A stretch of DNA of 64,000 nucleotides, taken from NCBI GenBank assembly GCA_905221615.1, contig CAJNDT010005468.1:372001-436000 (forward strand), in the 5' to 3' direction. Source of the stretch: Symbiodinium sp. CCMP2592. Taxonomy: Eukaryota; Sar; Dinophyceae; Suessiales; Symbiodiniaceae. Of this stretch, positions 7,929-16,942 are shown one piece after another. The position numbers and the translations under genes were made by a program. Position 1 is the first letter of the stretch, and each line of letters begins with the position of its first letter. The notes beneath the pieces were generated by a model that was given only the letters and a program-made list of their open reading frames with translations, made no database searches and was not told the origin of the DNA.

Positions 7929-8555
7929 TTAAAACATTTTTGTTTTAAATGCGTTAATCTTTTCAATGTGTGCCTCTCGCTTTGCTCTTCGTATTTCGTT
8001 ATAAGATGCTTCTAATAATTCTCTTGCTGTTAGTTGCTTTGGCACACTTGGCACACTTGGCACACTTGGCTTTGCTTTTGTTTTAACTTCAATAGGTTCA
8101 CTGTATTGTATAATCTCATTATCAACATTCTGAGCGTTTTTATTATTTTCTTTGTTTGAATATTTCTTCTTCATCTCTTCCTCTATTTCTTTTCTTAATT
8201 TTTGCTCAACCTTTGAACCATAACTCGCCTTCTGCTTATTTACTGGTAATGTTTCGGTTGGTTGACCCTTACAATAGTGCGGATGTGTATGCTTTAAACT
8301 TTTTGGGGTCATTTTCTTTAAGCAATGCTCACACTCTGCTAATTCTACAACTTTAATACTTCTTGCTAATTTCTTTGGAGTTGCTTTCGGTTTTGGTTTT
8401 GCCTCCTCTTTTACTTCAGTTTTTTCTTCTTCTTGTTTAGTTGCTTCTTCATTTTCTTTAACTTGTGTTTCTTCGTTGGTTTCTTCAATAACTTCATTAT
8501 TAACTATTTCAGTTTCTTCTTCGTTTTTAACCTCCTCAACTGCTTCAGCACTCAT
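7929..8555 (-). CDS. Acidic protein with a CCHC-like zinc-finger motif
   Basis: 208 residues. The first 55 or so are almost purely acidic (EEVKNEEETEIVNNEVIEET). A Lys/Pro linker follows, then a likely zinc knuckle near residues 75-95: C-x2-C, then H-x-H-x2-H/Y-C (AECEHCLKKM... HTHPHYCKGQ). A basic helix (KVEQKLRKEIEEEMKKKYSN), a triple SVP repeat (8041-8070, a 9-base tandem repeat in DNA) and a basic C-terminus complete it. The zinc motif suggests nucleic acid or protein binding. It sits directly downstream of the minor capsid gene on the same strand. No exact family is assigned. Confidence 0.7.
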   Translation of the reverse strand: MSAEAVEEVKNEEETEIVNNEVIEETNEETQVKENEEATKQEEEKTEVKEEAKPKPKATPKKLARSIKVVELAECEHCLKKMTPKSLKHTHPHYCKGQPTETLPVNKQKASYGSKVEQKLRKEIEEEMKKKYSNKENNKNAQNVDNEIIQYSEPIEVKTKAKPSVPSVPSVPKQLTARELLEASYNEIRRAKREAHIEKINAFKTKMF

Positions 8556-8559
8556 TATT

Positions 8560-8574
8560 AATATAGTCTATATT
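8560..8574. terminator. 15-base palindrome at the minor capsid gene end
   Basis: AATATAG-T-CTATATT is an exact palindrome around one central base. It lies between the stop of the minor capsid gene (8590) and the start of the zinc-finger gene (8555), so it could end one transcript or be part of the promoter of the next. Confidence 0.4.
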
Positions 8575-8589
8575 TTTCTTATTAGATAT

Positions 8590-9429
8590 TTATGAACCCC
8601 TGAAAAATGTTAAAGTGAAAGAGACATCAACATTATTTAAATTAACCGTCTGATTTAAATTATTACTAAGTCTAAAATTCAATCTGCGAAGCATTTTATT
8701 ACTAACATCAATATAATCAACACTGCTTAATTCATTGTCGTTAATTACACCAAGATAAGGCACGGTTACATTTATTTTCTTTACTATTGATGAATTACCC
8801 GCTACTGTTAATTGGTTGTAATTGCTAATTTCGTTACAATGCAAATATAAACTCTTGAAGGGGACTAAGTCTATAAAATTTGATGTGTAAGGTGCTACAT
8901 TAGTATAAGCATCCGTAGCAGGTGTTGTATTACCGATGACACGGTTTATTGAATTTAAATTATTAACATCAACGGGGTCGCTAAATACTCCTGCTACTGG
9001 CGCTATTTCACCATCAGTTAAAACAACAAAAATAACCGTAGCATAATTAGAACTGATTGTGATTTTATTTGTTGAACTGTTATAACTTAGTGAATATGTA
9101 TTTGGTCTATCAACTGTATCAACCAACAAATTAAGTGCTATTTCTATTGTTTGTGCTAAATCAATTGCTGTATAGTTGCCTTCTGGAATTGTTATTTTAC
9201 GATAAGTTATACCTGCTATAACACCTGGTGGTATAACTTGATGTCTAAAGTATAAATTGTTGTTTGTGCTGTTTATTGAATACCACGAATGAGGAATGCT
9301 CACCTCGTGTATTTGACATAGCATATTATCTTCAAGTTGGACTGTTTCAGGCAAATCAATAACAAAATCTGAAGAAGTGCCACTGACTTTATAACTACTG
9401 TCAATATATACTTTTTTGAATTTGAGCAT
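8590..9429 (-). CDS. Candidate minor capsid (penton-like) protein
   Basis: 279 residues from the ATG at 9429 (MLKFKKVYIDSSYKVSGTSS). An ATG at 9477 is in frame but would overlap the divergent lipase gene and add an untypical leader. The sequence is beta-rich with few charges. It opens with 'F.V.lp....l....mCQIHEVSIPHSWYSIN', followed by ITIPEGNYTAIDLAQTIEIA and near the end FRLSNNLNQTVNLNNVDVSF. This architecture (S..S.DF.v.lP, then 'sIp.sWY.in', then 'i.~G.Y~~~~l~~~i') is typical of penton-type proteins of Polinton-like viruses and virophages. It is divergently paired with the lipase gene. Confidence 0.7.
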   Translation of the reverse strand: MLKFKKVYIDSSYKVSGTSSDFVIDLPETVQLEDNMLCQIHEVSIPHSWYSINSTNNNLYFRHQVIPPGVIAGITYRKITIPEGNYTAIDLAQTIEIALNLLVDTVDRPNTYSLSYNSSTNKITISSNYATVIFVVLTDGEIAPVAGVFSDPVDVNNLNSINRVIGNTTPATDAYTNVAPYTSNFIDLVPFKSLYLHCNEISNYNQLTVAGNSSIVKKINVTVPYLGVINDNELSSVDYIDVSNKMLRRLNFRLSNNLNQTVNLNNVDVSFTLTFFRGS

Positions 9430-9471
9430 TATAATATTAATTAGATAAATTAATTTATAAGTTATTTTATA
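9430..9471. promoter_or_regulatory. Divergent promoter, minor capsid / lipase
   Basis: 42 bases of almost pure A/T (TAATATTAATTAGATAAATTAATTTATAAG in overlapping parts) separate two start codons on opposite strands. It is the only candidate promoter for both genes. Confidence 0.5.
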
Positions 9472-10116
9472 ATGCATAGAAACAAAAGAAGAAATGAAGA
9501 AATACCATACGAAGCGCCTAACAATAGAAATAAAGTAAATGAAGAAGTTAGGGAAGACTTGGCGGGGACGGAAACATTCTTAACTGATACACAAGGACTT
9601 AGATTAGCTTATGAAAATCCTGACGGTGTATATCAAAATGGTAGTATTTTATACATAGCAGGAACTAAAAGCGGTAGAGATGTTTATGATGATTTAAAAC
9701 TGCCATTGTATCAAACACAACAAACCAAAAGATACAAAGATGTAGATAAATTAATTAAAGATGGAACTATAGAAGTTGATGGTAAAAAACTTACAGGTAT
9801 CACTGATATTATTAGTCATAGTTTAGGTTCAGCGGTGGGTCAACAAATAAATAATGATTATGGTAATATATTTAGAAGTAGAAGTTATGGTTCTCCTTTT
9901 GTTTCTAATCAACGACCCGAAGACACCGGAACAAATTTAAGAATAAGAAAAGCCGGAGATGTTGTTAGTATGTTTGATAAAGGTAGTATAACATTAAATA
10001 AATCAACATTAGACCCTCTACAAAATCATTCATATCAAGACATAGGTAATGTTCATAATAAAGAAGGTAATTTACCAATCACAGAAGAAGAGTTTATGCA
10101 ACAATTTCAAACATAA
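9472..10116 (+). CDS. Lipase-like alpha/beta hydrolase
   Basis: 214 residues. The key sign is the nucleophile elbow DIISHSLGSAVGQQI (G/H-x-S-x-G type, catalytic Ser in HSLGS). It is preceded by a beta strand and followed by SRSYGSPFVSNQRPEDTGTN and IRKAGDVVSMFD, where 'YGSP' and a late Asp match class-3 lipase layout. A His for the triad is probably in LQNHSYQDI. Class-3-like lipases occur in virophages and Polinton-like viruses and may help entry or exit through membranes, though the role is not proven. The start overlaps no other frame and sits right behind the shared promoter. Confidence 0.75.
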   Translation: MHRNKRRNEEIPYEAPNNRNKVNEEVREDLAGTETFLTDTQGLRLAYENPDGVYQNGSILYIAGTKSGRDVYDDLKLPLYQTQQTKRYKDVDKLIKDGTIEVDGKKLTGITDIISHSLGSAVGQQINNDYGNIFRSRSYGSPFVSNQRPEDTGTNLRIRKAGDVVSMFDKGSITLNKSTLDPLQNHSYQDIGNVHNKEGNLPITEEEFMQQFQT

Positions 10117-10154
10117 TTAAAGAAATATCAGTATAAATAAGCATATATCCGAAG

Positions 10155-10793
10155 ATGGGATACGATAAAGCAAAGATTTATCAGATTGTAAATGATATTA
10201 CTGATGATATTTATATAGGTTCTACCTGCCAACCTTTATCCAAAAGAATGGCAGAGCATAGAAACAGTATGAAAAGCAATAGAGACAAAAATGTCAAGCT
10301 TTATCAGAAGATGAATGAAATAGGAGTTGAGAATTTTAGGATAGAGTTGATAAAAGAATGTCCCTGCGACAACATAGAACAGCTAAGAGCAATAGAAGGC
10401 AAATACATTAGAGAGATGGGGACTTTAAATAGACAAGTGGCAGGTAGAACTATGAGCGAGTATTGTAAGGAACATAAAGAAAATTATTATCCGAAAAAGA
10501 AAATTTACAGGCAGAACGATAGAGAACTTCTAAATGAAAAGAACGGGGAATATTATAAAAGCAAAAAAGAAGAAATAAACACGAAGAATAAAAAAAGATA
10601 TGATGAAATAGGTAGTGTAAAAATCACCTGTGAAGTTTGTGGCTCTATACATAACAAAAAGAATAAACCATTACATTTAAGAAGTAAGAAACATCAAGAA
10701 GCAATAAATAATATACTTAATAGTAATAATGTTCAACAACAAAGCGACATCATACCAGCAGATGGAGAAACCGAAGAAAGAGAAGAAATTTAA
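10155..10793 (+). CDS. GIY-YIG endonuclease with C-terminal zinc finger
   Basis: 212 residues. The N-terminus has the GIY-YIG core: KIYQIVNDITDDIYIGST, then the arginine helix (LSKRMAEHRNSM) and the glutamate (IEGKYIREM). After a lysine-rich linker with NUMOD-like YRQNDRELLNEKN repeats comes a CxxC...H...H element (ITCEVCGSIHNKKNKPLHLR, SKKHQEA), a single zinc finger. Such nucleases are common in algal viruses, either as homing enzymes or in genome processing. 38 bases separate it from the lipase gene, and its 3' end overlaps a small basic gene. Confidence 0.85.
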   Translation: MGYDKAKIYQIVNDITDDIYIGSTCQPLSKRMAEHRNSMKSNRDKNVKLYQKMNEIGVENFRIELIKECPCDNIEQLRAIEGKYIREMGTLNRQVAGRTMSEYCKEHKENYYPKKKIYRQNDRELLNEKNGEYYKSKKEEINTKNKKRYDEIGSVKITCEVCGSIHNKKNKPLHLRSKKHQEAINNILNSNNVQQQSDIIPADGETEEREEI

Positions 10794-10923
10794 ACAGAAT
10801 GCTTATGAAGAAATACGAAAATTAGTAGAAGACGGTGAAGAAAATAATATAGTTAAAGAGGTGAAAGGTAAAAAGAAAAACAGTAATAAAGAAAATTCAT
10901 ATAATTTTAAATTATTTGATTAA
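10762..10923 (+). CDS. Small lysine-rich protein overlapping the GIY-YIG gene
   Basis: From ATG 10762 (MEKPKKEKKFKQNAYEEIRK) the frame gives 53 residues, highly basic at both ends with an acidic centre (VEDGEENNIVKEV). An earlier in-frame ATG at 10729 is possible but lies deeper in the GIY-YIG gene. The overlap with that gene is 32 bases. A 21-bp perfect hairpin begins at its stop codon, which supports a real transcript end. Function unknown. Confidence 0.55.
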   Translation: MEKPKKEKKFKQNAYEEIRKLVEDGEENNIVKEVKGKKKNSNKENSYNFKLFD

Positions 10924-10964
10924 ATATAATCTAATAATTAAACTTAATTATTAGATTATATTTA
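10921..10964. terminator. 21-bp perfect hairpin, 2-base loop
   Basis: 10921-10941 is the exact reverse complement of 10944-10964. The left arm starts on the TAA stop of the preceding gene. It is the longest perfect palindrome in the viral part and separates the GIY-YIG transcript from the major capsid gene. Confidence 0.8.
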
Positions 10965-10990
10965 GTTAATTTTCTATTCATTATATATAG

Positions 10991-12430
10991 ATGGAAACGT
11001 TCTCGCCAGAAGATATTCTCGTTGATAATCTCTCATTTAAATTAAACAAAGGAGCAAGTTACATTACAGACCGTAGAAGTGTTACATTCTGGCCGTCTGG
11101 TTCAAATATCTATAAACCAACAAGTGGTAATAGAGTATTAAAATTTACTTTAAATGGTGAAGATAATACTTGGTTAGACCCTCAGAGTGTAAGAATATTT
11201 TTTACACTTAATAATAAAGATGGAACAAACTTTAGAAAATTACGCCCCTTATCATCGCCATATTCCTTTTTCAGAAGAATGCGAATTATTGCAGGTAGTC
11301 AGGTCGTTGAAGATTTTGACAGTTACAATCGCGTTCATCATATGTTTTCTAAATTAATGTCCCAAGGAGCAAGACGAGATGAAGCAAATGAAGGCTTCGG
11401 TTATAGATACGATGATGAACTACTGACATTAGTAAATAATGCTGGAAGCACAGCATTAACTTATGAAGTTAATTCTGAAAATTGCCAAGGCTTTTATAAT
11501 GAAATGACTGTCGGATTTAAGCCATTGTGTGGTTTATTTTCCCAATTTAAGTATCTACCACTAAAATATATGGGAAATTTGACTATTGAATTGGAACTCG
11601 TGACGAATGCTATTGATTGTATCATTGACCCGAATAATTATGATGAAAGCGATACAGGTATCGTAACGGACTTACGAAATCGTTTTACAGTGGCAGTTGC
11701 TGGTGATGTAGGAAAAGCAACAAATACGTCTATTGATTGGGAAATTTCAAACGCTCGTGTAATTTGTGATGTTTGCACCCTTGATAATAACTTAAATAAT
11801 GAATACGTCAAGCATCTTTTAGAAGGAAAAGGGTTACCAATTACTTATACCACTTATATTACTCAATCTCAATCTATAAAAGGGCTTACTGACATCAGTG
11901 TCAATGTTATTCGTTCTGTGTCTAAACTTGTTGCTTCATTTGTCACCTTTTACAAAGCAGGAGACCCAAGCACTGGATATGAATATGCTGACAAAGAATT
12001 TTGTAGATTTTATCATCCTCATCAAAACCATATACCATTAGATGAAGGTATTTATGACAAAGACAAAGATTTAGAGTTCCAAATTCAGTTAGGTTCTAAA
12101 CTTTATCCTGAGTATCCTTGTAATTCTATCACTCAATGCTTTTATCATTTACGTAAAGCATTAAATCTTCCATTGTTTCATCAACACAGTATGAATATCA
12201 ATTTTAAACAATATCGCGATAGACAGTTCGTCTTCGCTTTTGATTTTCAAAAGCTTAGCGACAGCTCGTATTCTGGAATTTCCACACGCGCTGGACAAAT
12301 GATGCGATTAATCGTGAAGCCGGCGGGAGCAACAATACCAGCTAATGAAATGCCTGACCAAATCTATATTACGATGCTAAGCGAACAAATATTAGAGATA
12401 AAGGACCTTGGTCTCAAAGTATATGATTAA
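10991..12430 (+). CDS. Major capsid protein, double jelly-roll type
   Basis: 479 residues forming the shell hexons. The order of features matches Polinton-like virus capsid proteins: an N-terminal arm (METFSPEDILVDNLSFKLNK), a first beta-sandwich with VTFWPSGSNIYKPTSGNRVL and a 'LSSPYSFFRRMRIIAGSQVV..FDSYNRVHHM' helix-turn segment, then FYNEMTVGFKPLCGLFSQFK, YLPLKYMGNLTIELELV, and a second sandwich with ISNARVICDVCTLDNN. The length is usual for the family. It is preceded by TATATAG and followed by an 11-bp hairpin (12447-12473). The frame is intact. Confidence rests on pattern memory, not on a search. Confidence 0.85.
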   Translation: METFSPEDILVDNLSFKLNKGASYITDRRSVTFWPSGSNIYKPTSGNRVLKFTLNGEDNTWLDPQSVRIFFTLNNKDGTNFRKLRPLSSPYSFFRRMRIIAGSQVVEDFDSYNRVHHMFSKLMSQGARRDEANEGFGYRYDDELLTLVNNAGSTALTYEVNSENCQGFYNEMTVGFKPLCGLFSQFKYLPLKYMGNLTIELELVTNAIDCIIDPNNYDESDTGIVTDLRNRFTVAVAGDVGKATNTSIDWEISNARVICDVCTLDNNLNNEYVKHLLEGKGLPITYTTYITQSQSIKGLTDISVNVIRSVSKLVASFVTFYKAGDPSTGYEYADKEFCRFYHPHQNHIPLDEGIYDKDKDLEFQIQLGSKLYPEYPCNSITQCFYHLRKALNLPLFHQHSMNINFKQYRDRQFVFAFDFQKLSDSSYSGISTRAGQMMRLIVKPAGATIPANEMPDQIYITMLSEQILEIKDLGLKVYD

Positions 12431-12446
12431 GTTTAACATAACATTC

Positions 12447-12473
12447 TAATAATAATTTATCTAATTATTATTA
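12447..12473. terminator. 11-bp hairpin after the capsid gene
   Basis: TAATAATAATT (12447-12457) pairs exactly with AATTATTATTA (12463-12473) around a 5-base loop. It lies 17 bases after the capsid stop and ends 3 bases before the fibre start, so termination and promotion may overlap. Confidence 0.6.
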
Positions 12474-12475
12474 TA

Positions 12476-14845
12476 ATGCCATTAACATTAAACAATACAA
12501 ACACATTAACAGCAGATACTATCATTGTAGGTGGAACTGAATTATCACAAATATATGCTACAAAATCAGAAATAGGGAACAACGCCCAAATAGCAACAAA
12601 TACAGACGATATAGCAGTATTAAACACAAAGCAATTGCAAAATTTTAATAATATTACTGCTATAAACACCGACTTGACAAATAATTATCAAACTAACACT
12701 CAGTTAAGTAGCAATTTTTATAATAAAACAGAGATAGACACGACATTAACTAACTATTATACATCCGCACAGATAGATACAAATTTATCTACTAATTATC
12801 AAAATAACACCTTATGAACAACAAACTTTTACAATAAAACCGAAATAGATACTAATTTATCTACTAATTATCAGACTAACACCCAATTAGGAACAAACTA
12901 TTATAATAAAGGCGAGGTGGATACATTAATAGCAGGTGCTGGTGGTGGCGGTGGATACACTGATGCGGAAATTGATAATTTATTAGATTTAAGAGTTCCT
13001 AAATCGGATTTTGCCAACAGGTTTTCTACATTTCCGATTATTGATTGTAGCGCTCCTACGATTATTCACAGTGGATTAACATTAAACAACGAGACTATAA
13101 ATATAGCACCCACTACAGGATTATTATTTAGCAATCAAACGGGAGGAGGAGATAAAATTATTAGCGTATTTAAAAATGCTACAAATTATATAACTTTACA
13201 AGGAAATAAAATTATATCAAATGCAACAAGCGATGACAGCGTTGTAGATTTAAATTTAAATCCATCGGGAAATATTAAAATTAATAACGATTTATCCGTT
13301 AATAATGCTAATATTACAACTAATTTAACGGTTGGAGGTGAAATTGACTTAACAAATAATTTAACAGTAAAGGGAGATATTGAATTAACAAACTCTAGCA
13401 CAAGTATTGAAAGATATACTAATGCTACTAAATCTAACATATCAATGGATTTGACAATAAGTGAAACCGCGAACGCTATAAGATTAATTAATGGAACTAA
13501 TGACGATACTGACACAGACACATACATAGAATGCAACAATACAACGGGTGGAACAACATTATTTAAACCTACATATTTTAAAGATAATATATTTTATGAA
13601 ACTGATAATTTCAATATTTCTAATAATTCAGGATTAACAATTTACAAGCCAACAACAGACGCCAGTAACGTTGTAGCGATTGCTAATAATAGTGGAAAAA
13701 TTAGATTTAGAGGTTTTAGTATTGATGCTTATAATACCAATGACACTTCACAACAGTTATTTTTAAATATGAACAATTCAAACGCGGTAAGATGTAATAA
13801 GTTAGGGATAGGAGCTAATGCAGTTACAGATGTTCTTAATGTGAATGGTGGCAATTCTAACTTTAGTTCTACCGTAAGGTTTAACGGAGCTACTACTTTT
13901 AACAATGAGATATTAATATGGAATAATGGCAAAATATATAGGAGAGCAGACGCTAATAATTCCTTAAATTTAATAACAAATGATGAAATAAATTTCTCAT
14001 TTCAAGCAAACAGAGCAACCGACCCAACAACAGCAACAATAGCACTGCAATTAACCGACACCAGCGGAATAACGTTAAACAGAGCAGTCACAAATAATCT
14101 AACTTTTAATAGTATTGGTGATATAACAGCAGAAGCAAGTTTAAGAGTATGGGGTGATATATTATTTCAACATTCATCAGGCATTAAAGAAACATTAAAT
14201 GGAAGCGATTATGATTTAGATATAAGAAATGGTGATACAGATAGAGCAATTAATTTTATCATAGGAACTATAGGAAGCACACCGGAAATACAATTAACGG
14301 AAGGTAAAGTTACATTAGTCGGACAACTAGAAATTACAAATACTGATGTTTCAGGACAACAAAGAGTGTTAATTAATAATCCAGATAATGACGGATTGAT
14401 TAGATTAAGTAATAATAATTTATCAAGGTTAGATGCAACAAATAACGGCGTTGATGTTTACGGCGACCTTTCATATACGGGGTCATTAATACCATCATCA
14501 GATAAAAGACTAAAGAAAGATATAAAGGAACTAAATAGCAAAAAAGCAGTTGAATTAGTAAAATATATTAAACCAAAAACATATCATTTCATTAATGACA
14601 GACAAAAAGGTAAATCGTGTTGTGGATTTATTGCTAATGATTTTATGGAAACGAAGAAGTTGCCAGATGAATGGCAGAATTTAGTCAAGGAAGGAACTGA
14701 TGGTTATTTGAAGTTTGACTACACAATTACTACACCGATTTTATGGAGTGCTTTACAGGCAACAATAAATGAAGTAGAAAAATTGAAAAAGGAAGTAAAT
14801 AAGTTGAAGGGTAAAGGCAAAGGCGATAAAAGCGATAGTAATTAA
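12476..14845 (+). pseudogene. Fibre protein with S74 self-cleaving chaperone tail; one in-frame TGA
   Basis: A 789-codon frame interrupted once by TGA at 12815-12817. The N-terminal third has repeats built on 'NFYNKTEIDT.LSTNYQ.NTQL' of about 22 residues, as in trimeric phage and algal-virus fibres. The TGA stands where the aligned repeat copy has TTA (Leu). The middle is a long beta-rich, Asn/Thr-rich shaft. The end is an intramolecular chaperone of endosialidase type (peptidase S74): SSDKRLKKDIKELNSKKAVE, with the Ser before DKRLKKDI as the expected self-cleavage point, then KPKTYHFI and a terminal coiled coil. The stop splits it into 113 and about 642 residues. Probable role: host attachment. 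The intact tail suggests recent damage. Confidence 0.8.
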
Positions 14846-14864
14846 ATATAAGTTATAGTATAAT

Positions 14865-15080
14865 ATGGGTAGTAGAATATCAAAAGATAGTGAGAATGAT
14901 TGTATTAATCAAATAAACAGTATTAACGAAAATGATTTAGATTTGAGTAATATTGATAGATTACAAATTAAAGTGTTGAAAGAAATGATAAAGGAACTAA
15001 AAGAAGTAAAAGAAAAGAAGAGTGATAAAATATTGTATCGCTTACCTGCTATAAACTTGTGCAGTTATTCATTATTTTAG
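14865..15080 (+). CDS. Small protein with a candidate N-myristoylation signal
   Basis: 71 residues beginning MGSRISKDSENDCIN. Gly2 with Ser6 fits the MGxxxS/T rule for N-myristoylation, so the protein may bind membranes. A coiled-coil helix follows (NIDRLQIKVLKEMIKELKEV), and the end is more hydrophobic (YRLPAINLCSYSLF). It sits 19 bases after the fibre gene. Myristoylated small proteins occur in viruses with an internal membrane, but the motif is short and may be chance. Confidence 0.6.
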   Translation: MGSRISKDSENDCINQINSINENDLDLSNIDRLQIKVLKEMIKELKEVKEKKSDKILYRLPAINLCSYSLF

Positions 15081-15112
15081 TTAATAATAGTGTGAATAAA
15101 TAATATTATTAA
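15081..15112. terminator. 9-bp hairpin between convergent genes
   Basis: TTAATAATA (15081-15089) pairs with TATTATTAA (15104-15112). The left arm begins directly after the TAG of the plus-strand gene, and the right arm covers the TAA of the ATPase gene, so both transcripts end in it. Confidence 0.55.
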
Positions 15113-15903
15113 TCAATCACTAATTTGGCATCAAATCTTTTATAAAACATATCATTTACATCCGGTTTCGTTAAGTTAATAAACAAGAAACTATACGGTT
15201 CTTCTGTTGCTATGTTATAGACTTCTAACAATAACTTCTTTGCTTCTGCAAGGTTTTTAGTATCTGCAACGGTGGATTTTTTAATCAATACCGCGCTTAA
15301 CTCTTCAACCATTGTTTCTATTTCACGATAGTTCCTTAATCTGAAAAAGAACAACTGTCTACTATTGACGCGAATAATAGGACTTAACGCATTATACTTT
15401 TGCGTGGCAGTTATTATGCAACAGGCATTATGTCTTCCTCTAACATACAACTGATTTAACAAAGGTGAGTTTCTTGAAAAAGCTTTACTGTCGGCGAAGT
15501 CATCTACTATAATAAGAATAGAAAACAGTTTTTTATGGTCGTTCTTCTTCTGGTATTCTATTACTTTATGTTGTCTTTTAATAACATTGTCTAATTCTTC
15601 CGGTATGTATTCATCAAATAAGCATTTTTCTTTTTCTAAATCAACCTTCAGCTCGTCTTGAATGTATTTTTTAACCGGTGTCCAATTACTATCAACTGAG
15701 ATTGAAGGAGACCAAATATATATCCTTTCAAAGACGCCTCTGTAAATATCTAATATCATAGATTGTAGTAATATTCCTTTTCCTGAACCACTCGGACCTG
15801 TTATTATTTGCGAAAAAGGTAATTTAGGTGCTACTTCATATTTAGACTGTTTAAAGTCATATTCTTTAACATTCACTGGTTTTACAACTGGTATATCCGA
15901 CAT
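15109..15903 (-). CDS. Genome-packaging ATPase, A32/FtsK-HerA type
   Basis: 264 residues. Walker A is ITGPSGSGKGILLQSM (GPSGSGKG) and Walker B is FSILIIVDDFADSKAF (hydrophobic strand then DD). These are followed by NQLYVRGRHNACCIITATQK, where the Arg and the 'TATQ' sensor are typical of poxvirus A32-like ATPases of nucleocytoplasmic large DNA viruses, virophages and Polintons, and by VNSRQLFFFRLRNYREI. It should drive viral DNA into the preformed capsid. The frame is intact with a normal AT-rich leader. It is the only minus-strand gene in the right part and has a divergent neighbour starting at 15943. Confidence 0.9.
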   Translation of the reverse strand: MSDIPVVKPVNVKEYDFKQSKYEVAPKLPFSQIITGPSGSGKGILLQSMILDIYRGVFERIYIWSPSISVDSNWTPVKKYIQDELKVDLEKEKCLFDEYIPEELDNVIKRQHKVIEYQKKNDHKKLFSILIIVDDFADSKAFSRNSPLLNQLYVRGRHNACCIITATQKYNALSPIIRVNSRQLFFFRLRNYREIETMVEELSAVLIKKSTVADTKNLAEAKKLLLEVYNIATEEPYSFLFINLTKPDVNDMFYKRFDAKLVID

Positions 15904-15942
15904 TATTATTAATACATAGAAAAATTATATCGTTATTAATAT

Positions 15943-16092
15943 ATGAGCGATTATGACGACTATTTAGAAGTTATAGACGAGATAGAGAAGATAGAACAAA
16001 TAATAACACCTCCTAAATACCGTAGATGTTGTTATAGTATATTAGAGGTGCTGAAAGCAGTTATTCAACACTTTAAATTAAAATCTAATTAA
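15943..16092 (+). CDS. 49-residue viral small protein
   Basis: ATG at 15943 to TAA at 16090-16092 gives an acidic N-terminus (MSDYDDYLEVIDEIEKIEQI) and a basic C-terminus (PPKYRRCCYSILEVLKAVIQ). The leader TTATTAATAT is the same type as at other starts. It is divergent from the ATPase across a 39-base gap. No family is recognised. Confidence 0.55.
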   Translation: MSDYDDYLEVIDEIEKIEQIITPPKYRRCCYSILEVLKAVIQHFKLKSN

Positions 16093-16097
16093 TGTAA

Positions 16098-16487
16098 ATG
16101 GATGATAAGAATGAAAAAGATGGTGGATTTTCATTAACACCTACCAGTCTTGATTGTCTCCCTTGTAGATGTAGAAAACATTTATATCATAAAGAAACAA
16201 AGCATACCAAAGATGAAAACAAAGAAGTTTTAACAATTGTTGAAGACAGGTCATCCTTTTCAATGGGAAAACGCAGGGGAATTACTCCGTCAGATGAAAT
16301 CTTCAAAACTACAAACGACAACACACAATTAGGGAACATATCTATATGCGATACAGGTTTTGGAAGAACAGGAAATCAAATTACGCCAGAAGAGACAGAA
16401 GAGCAGTTAGAAGAATTAAGAGAAGATATGAGAGGGGTTAAGAAAGATATTAACATGTTGAAAACTAATCTGAATATGATGGATTGA
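16098..16487 (+). CDS. Unknown viral protein with Cys motif and C-terminal coiled coil
   Basis: 129 residues starting 5 bases after the previous stop. It has a Cys cluster near residues 20-25 (SLDCLPCRCRKHLYHKE) and a C-terminal heptad helix (EETEEQLEELREDMRGVKKD). It ends in TGA, whereas intact viral genes here end in TAA or TAG. The frame stays open for 50 further codons after that TGA (to 16640), so the annotated stop may be an acquired nonsense codon. Function unknown. Confidence 0.6.
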   Translation: MDDKNEKDGGFSLTPTSLDCLPCRCRKHLYHKETKHTKDENKEVLTIVEDRSSFSMGKRRGITPSDEIFKTTNDNTQLGNISICDTGFGRTGNQITPEETEEQLEELREDMRGVKKDINMLKTNLNMMD

Positions 16488-16698
16488 TATTTAAGAATAA
16501 AAGTGTATTTAATGATGACAGGGCGAGTATGCCGTTTGGAAGATAGACCCCAGCTCCTTTCGTTTCACATTGGATGGTCGCATGAAAGGGAAGTAATGCT
16601 GGAACATTCAATAGCATCTCATAAGCAGGTGCTTAATTAGTTTCGTTAAAGCATTAAGGAATTGGCTTTCTAATTTTATTATAAAATCAATTAAATAT
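16488..16698 (+). other. GC-richer block with stacked hairpins; possible ncRNA or lost gene end
   Basis: This 211-base gap is richer in G+C than its surroundings. A 42-codon frame (16512-16640, MMTGRVCRLEDRPQLLSFHI...) is in phase with the preceding gene across its TGA. The same stretch can fold: ATGCT with AGCAT (about 16597-16618), AAGCA-GG-TGCTT (16623-16634), and a two-part stem AATTAG/CTAATT plus AAAGC/GCTTT (16635-16675). Either the previous gene was longer, or this is a small structured RNA. Confidence 0.4.
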
Positions 16699-16917
16699 AT
16701 GGTCAGATATGTAGATGAAATCATTGTATCGTTTTATGTGTATGATAAATGCCATTGTGAATGTAATTTAGATGACATACGGTATTGTCCGAGTTGTAAG
16801 ATATGTAGAAATCATCATTATTTCAAGAGTAGGAACAAAAACATAGAATACAATAAATTATGTAGGAGATGTTTAGACAATATGAACAAATACAAAATGG
16901 CATATGTTAAAATGTAG
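16699..16917 (+). CDS. Cys-rich zinc-ribbon small protein
   Basis: 72 residues with Cys pairs at CHCEC, CPSCKIC and CRRC plus two adjacent histidines (ICRNHHYFKSRN). This looks like two zinc sites, similar to small transcription-factor or ring-like proteins of large DNA viruses. It is preceded by TTAAATAT and followed by a perfect 17-bp hairpin. No specific family can be named. Confidence 0.65.
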   Translation: MVRYVDEIIVSFYVYDKCHCECNLDDIRYCPSCKICRNHHYFKSRNKNIEYNKLCRRCLDNMNKYKMAYVKM

Positions 16918-16942
16918 TCTTTAACTACATATTTAAAAGCAC

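Noticed and set aside
10921-10964. CRISPR-like or phage-attachment palindrome
   Set aside because: A single hairpin placed on a stop codon, with similar hairpins at other gene ends, is better explained as a transcript-end signal.
7602-16640. Reassigned genetic code with TGA as Trp in the virus
   Set aside because: Trp positions in conserved proteins (capsid, integrase, polymerase) use TGG, and the fibre TGA aligns with Leu in the sister repeat.
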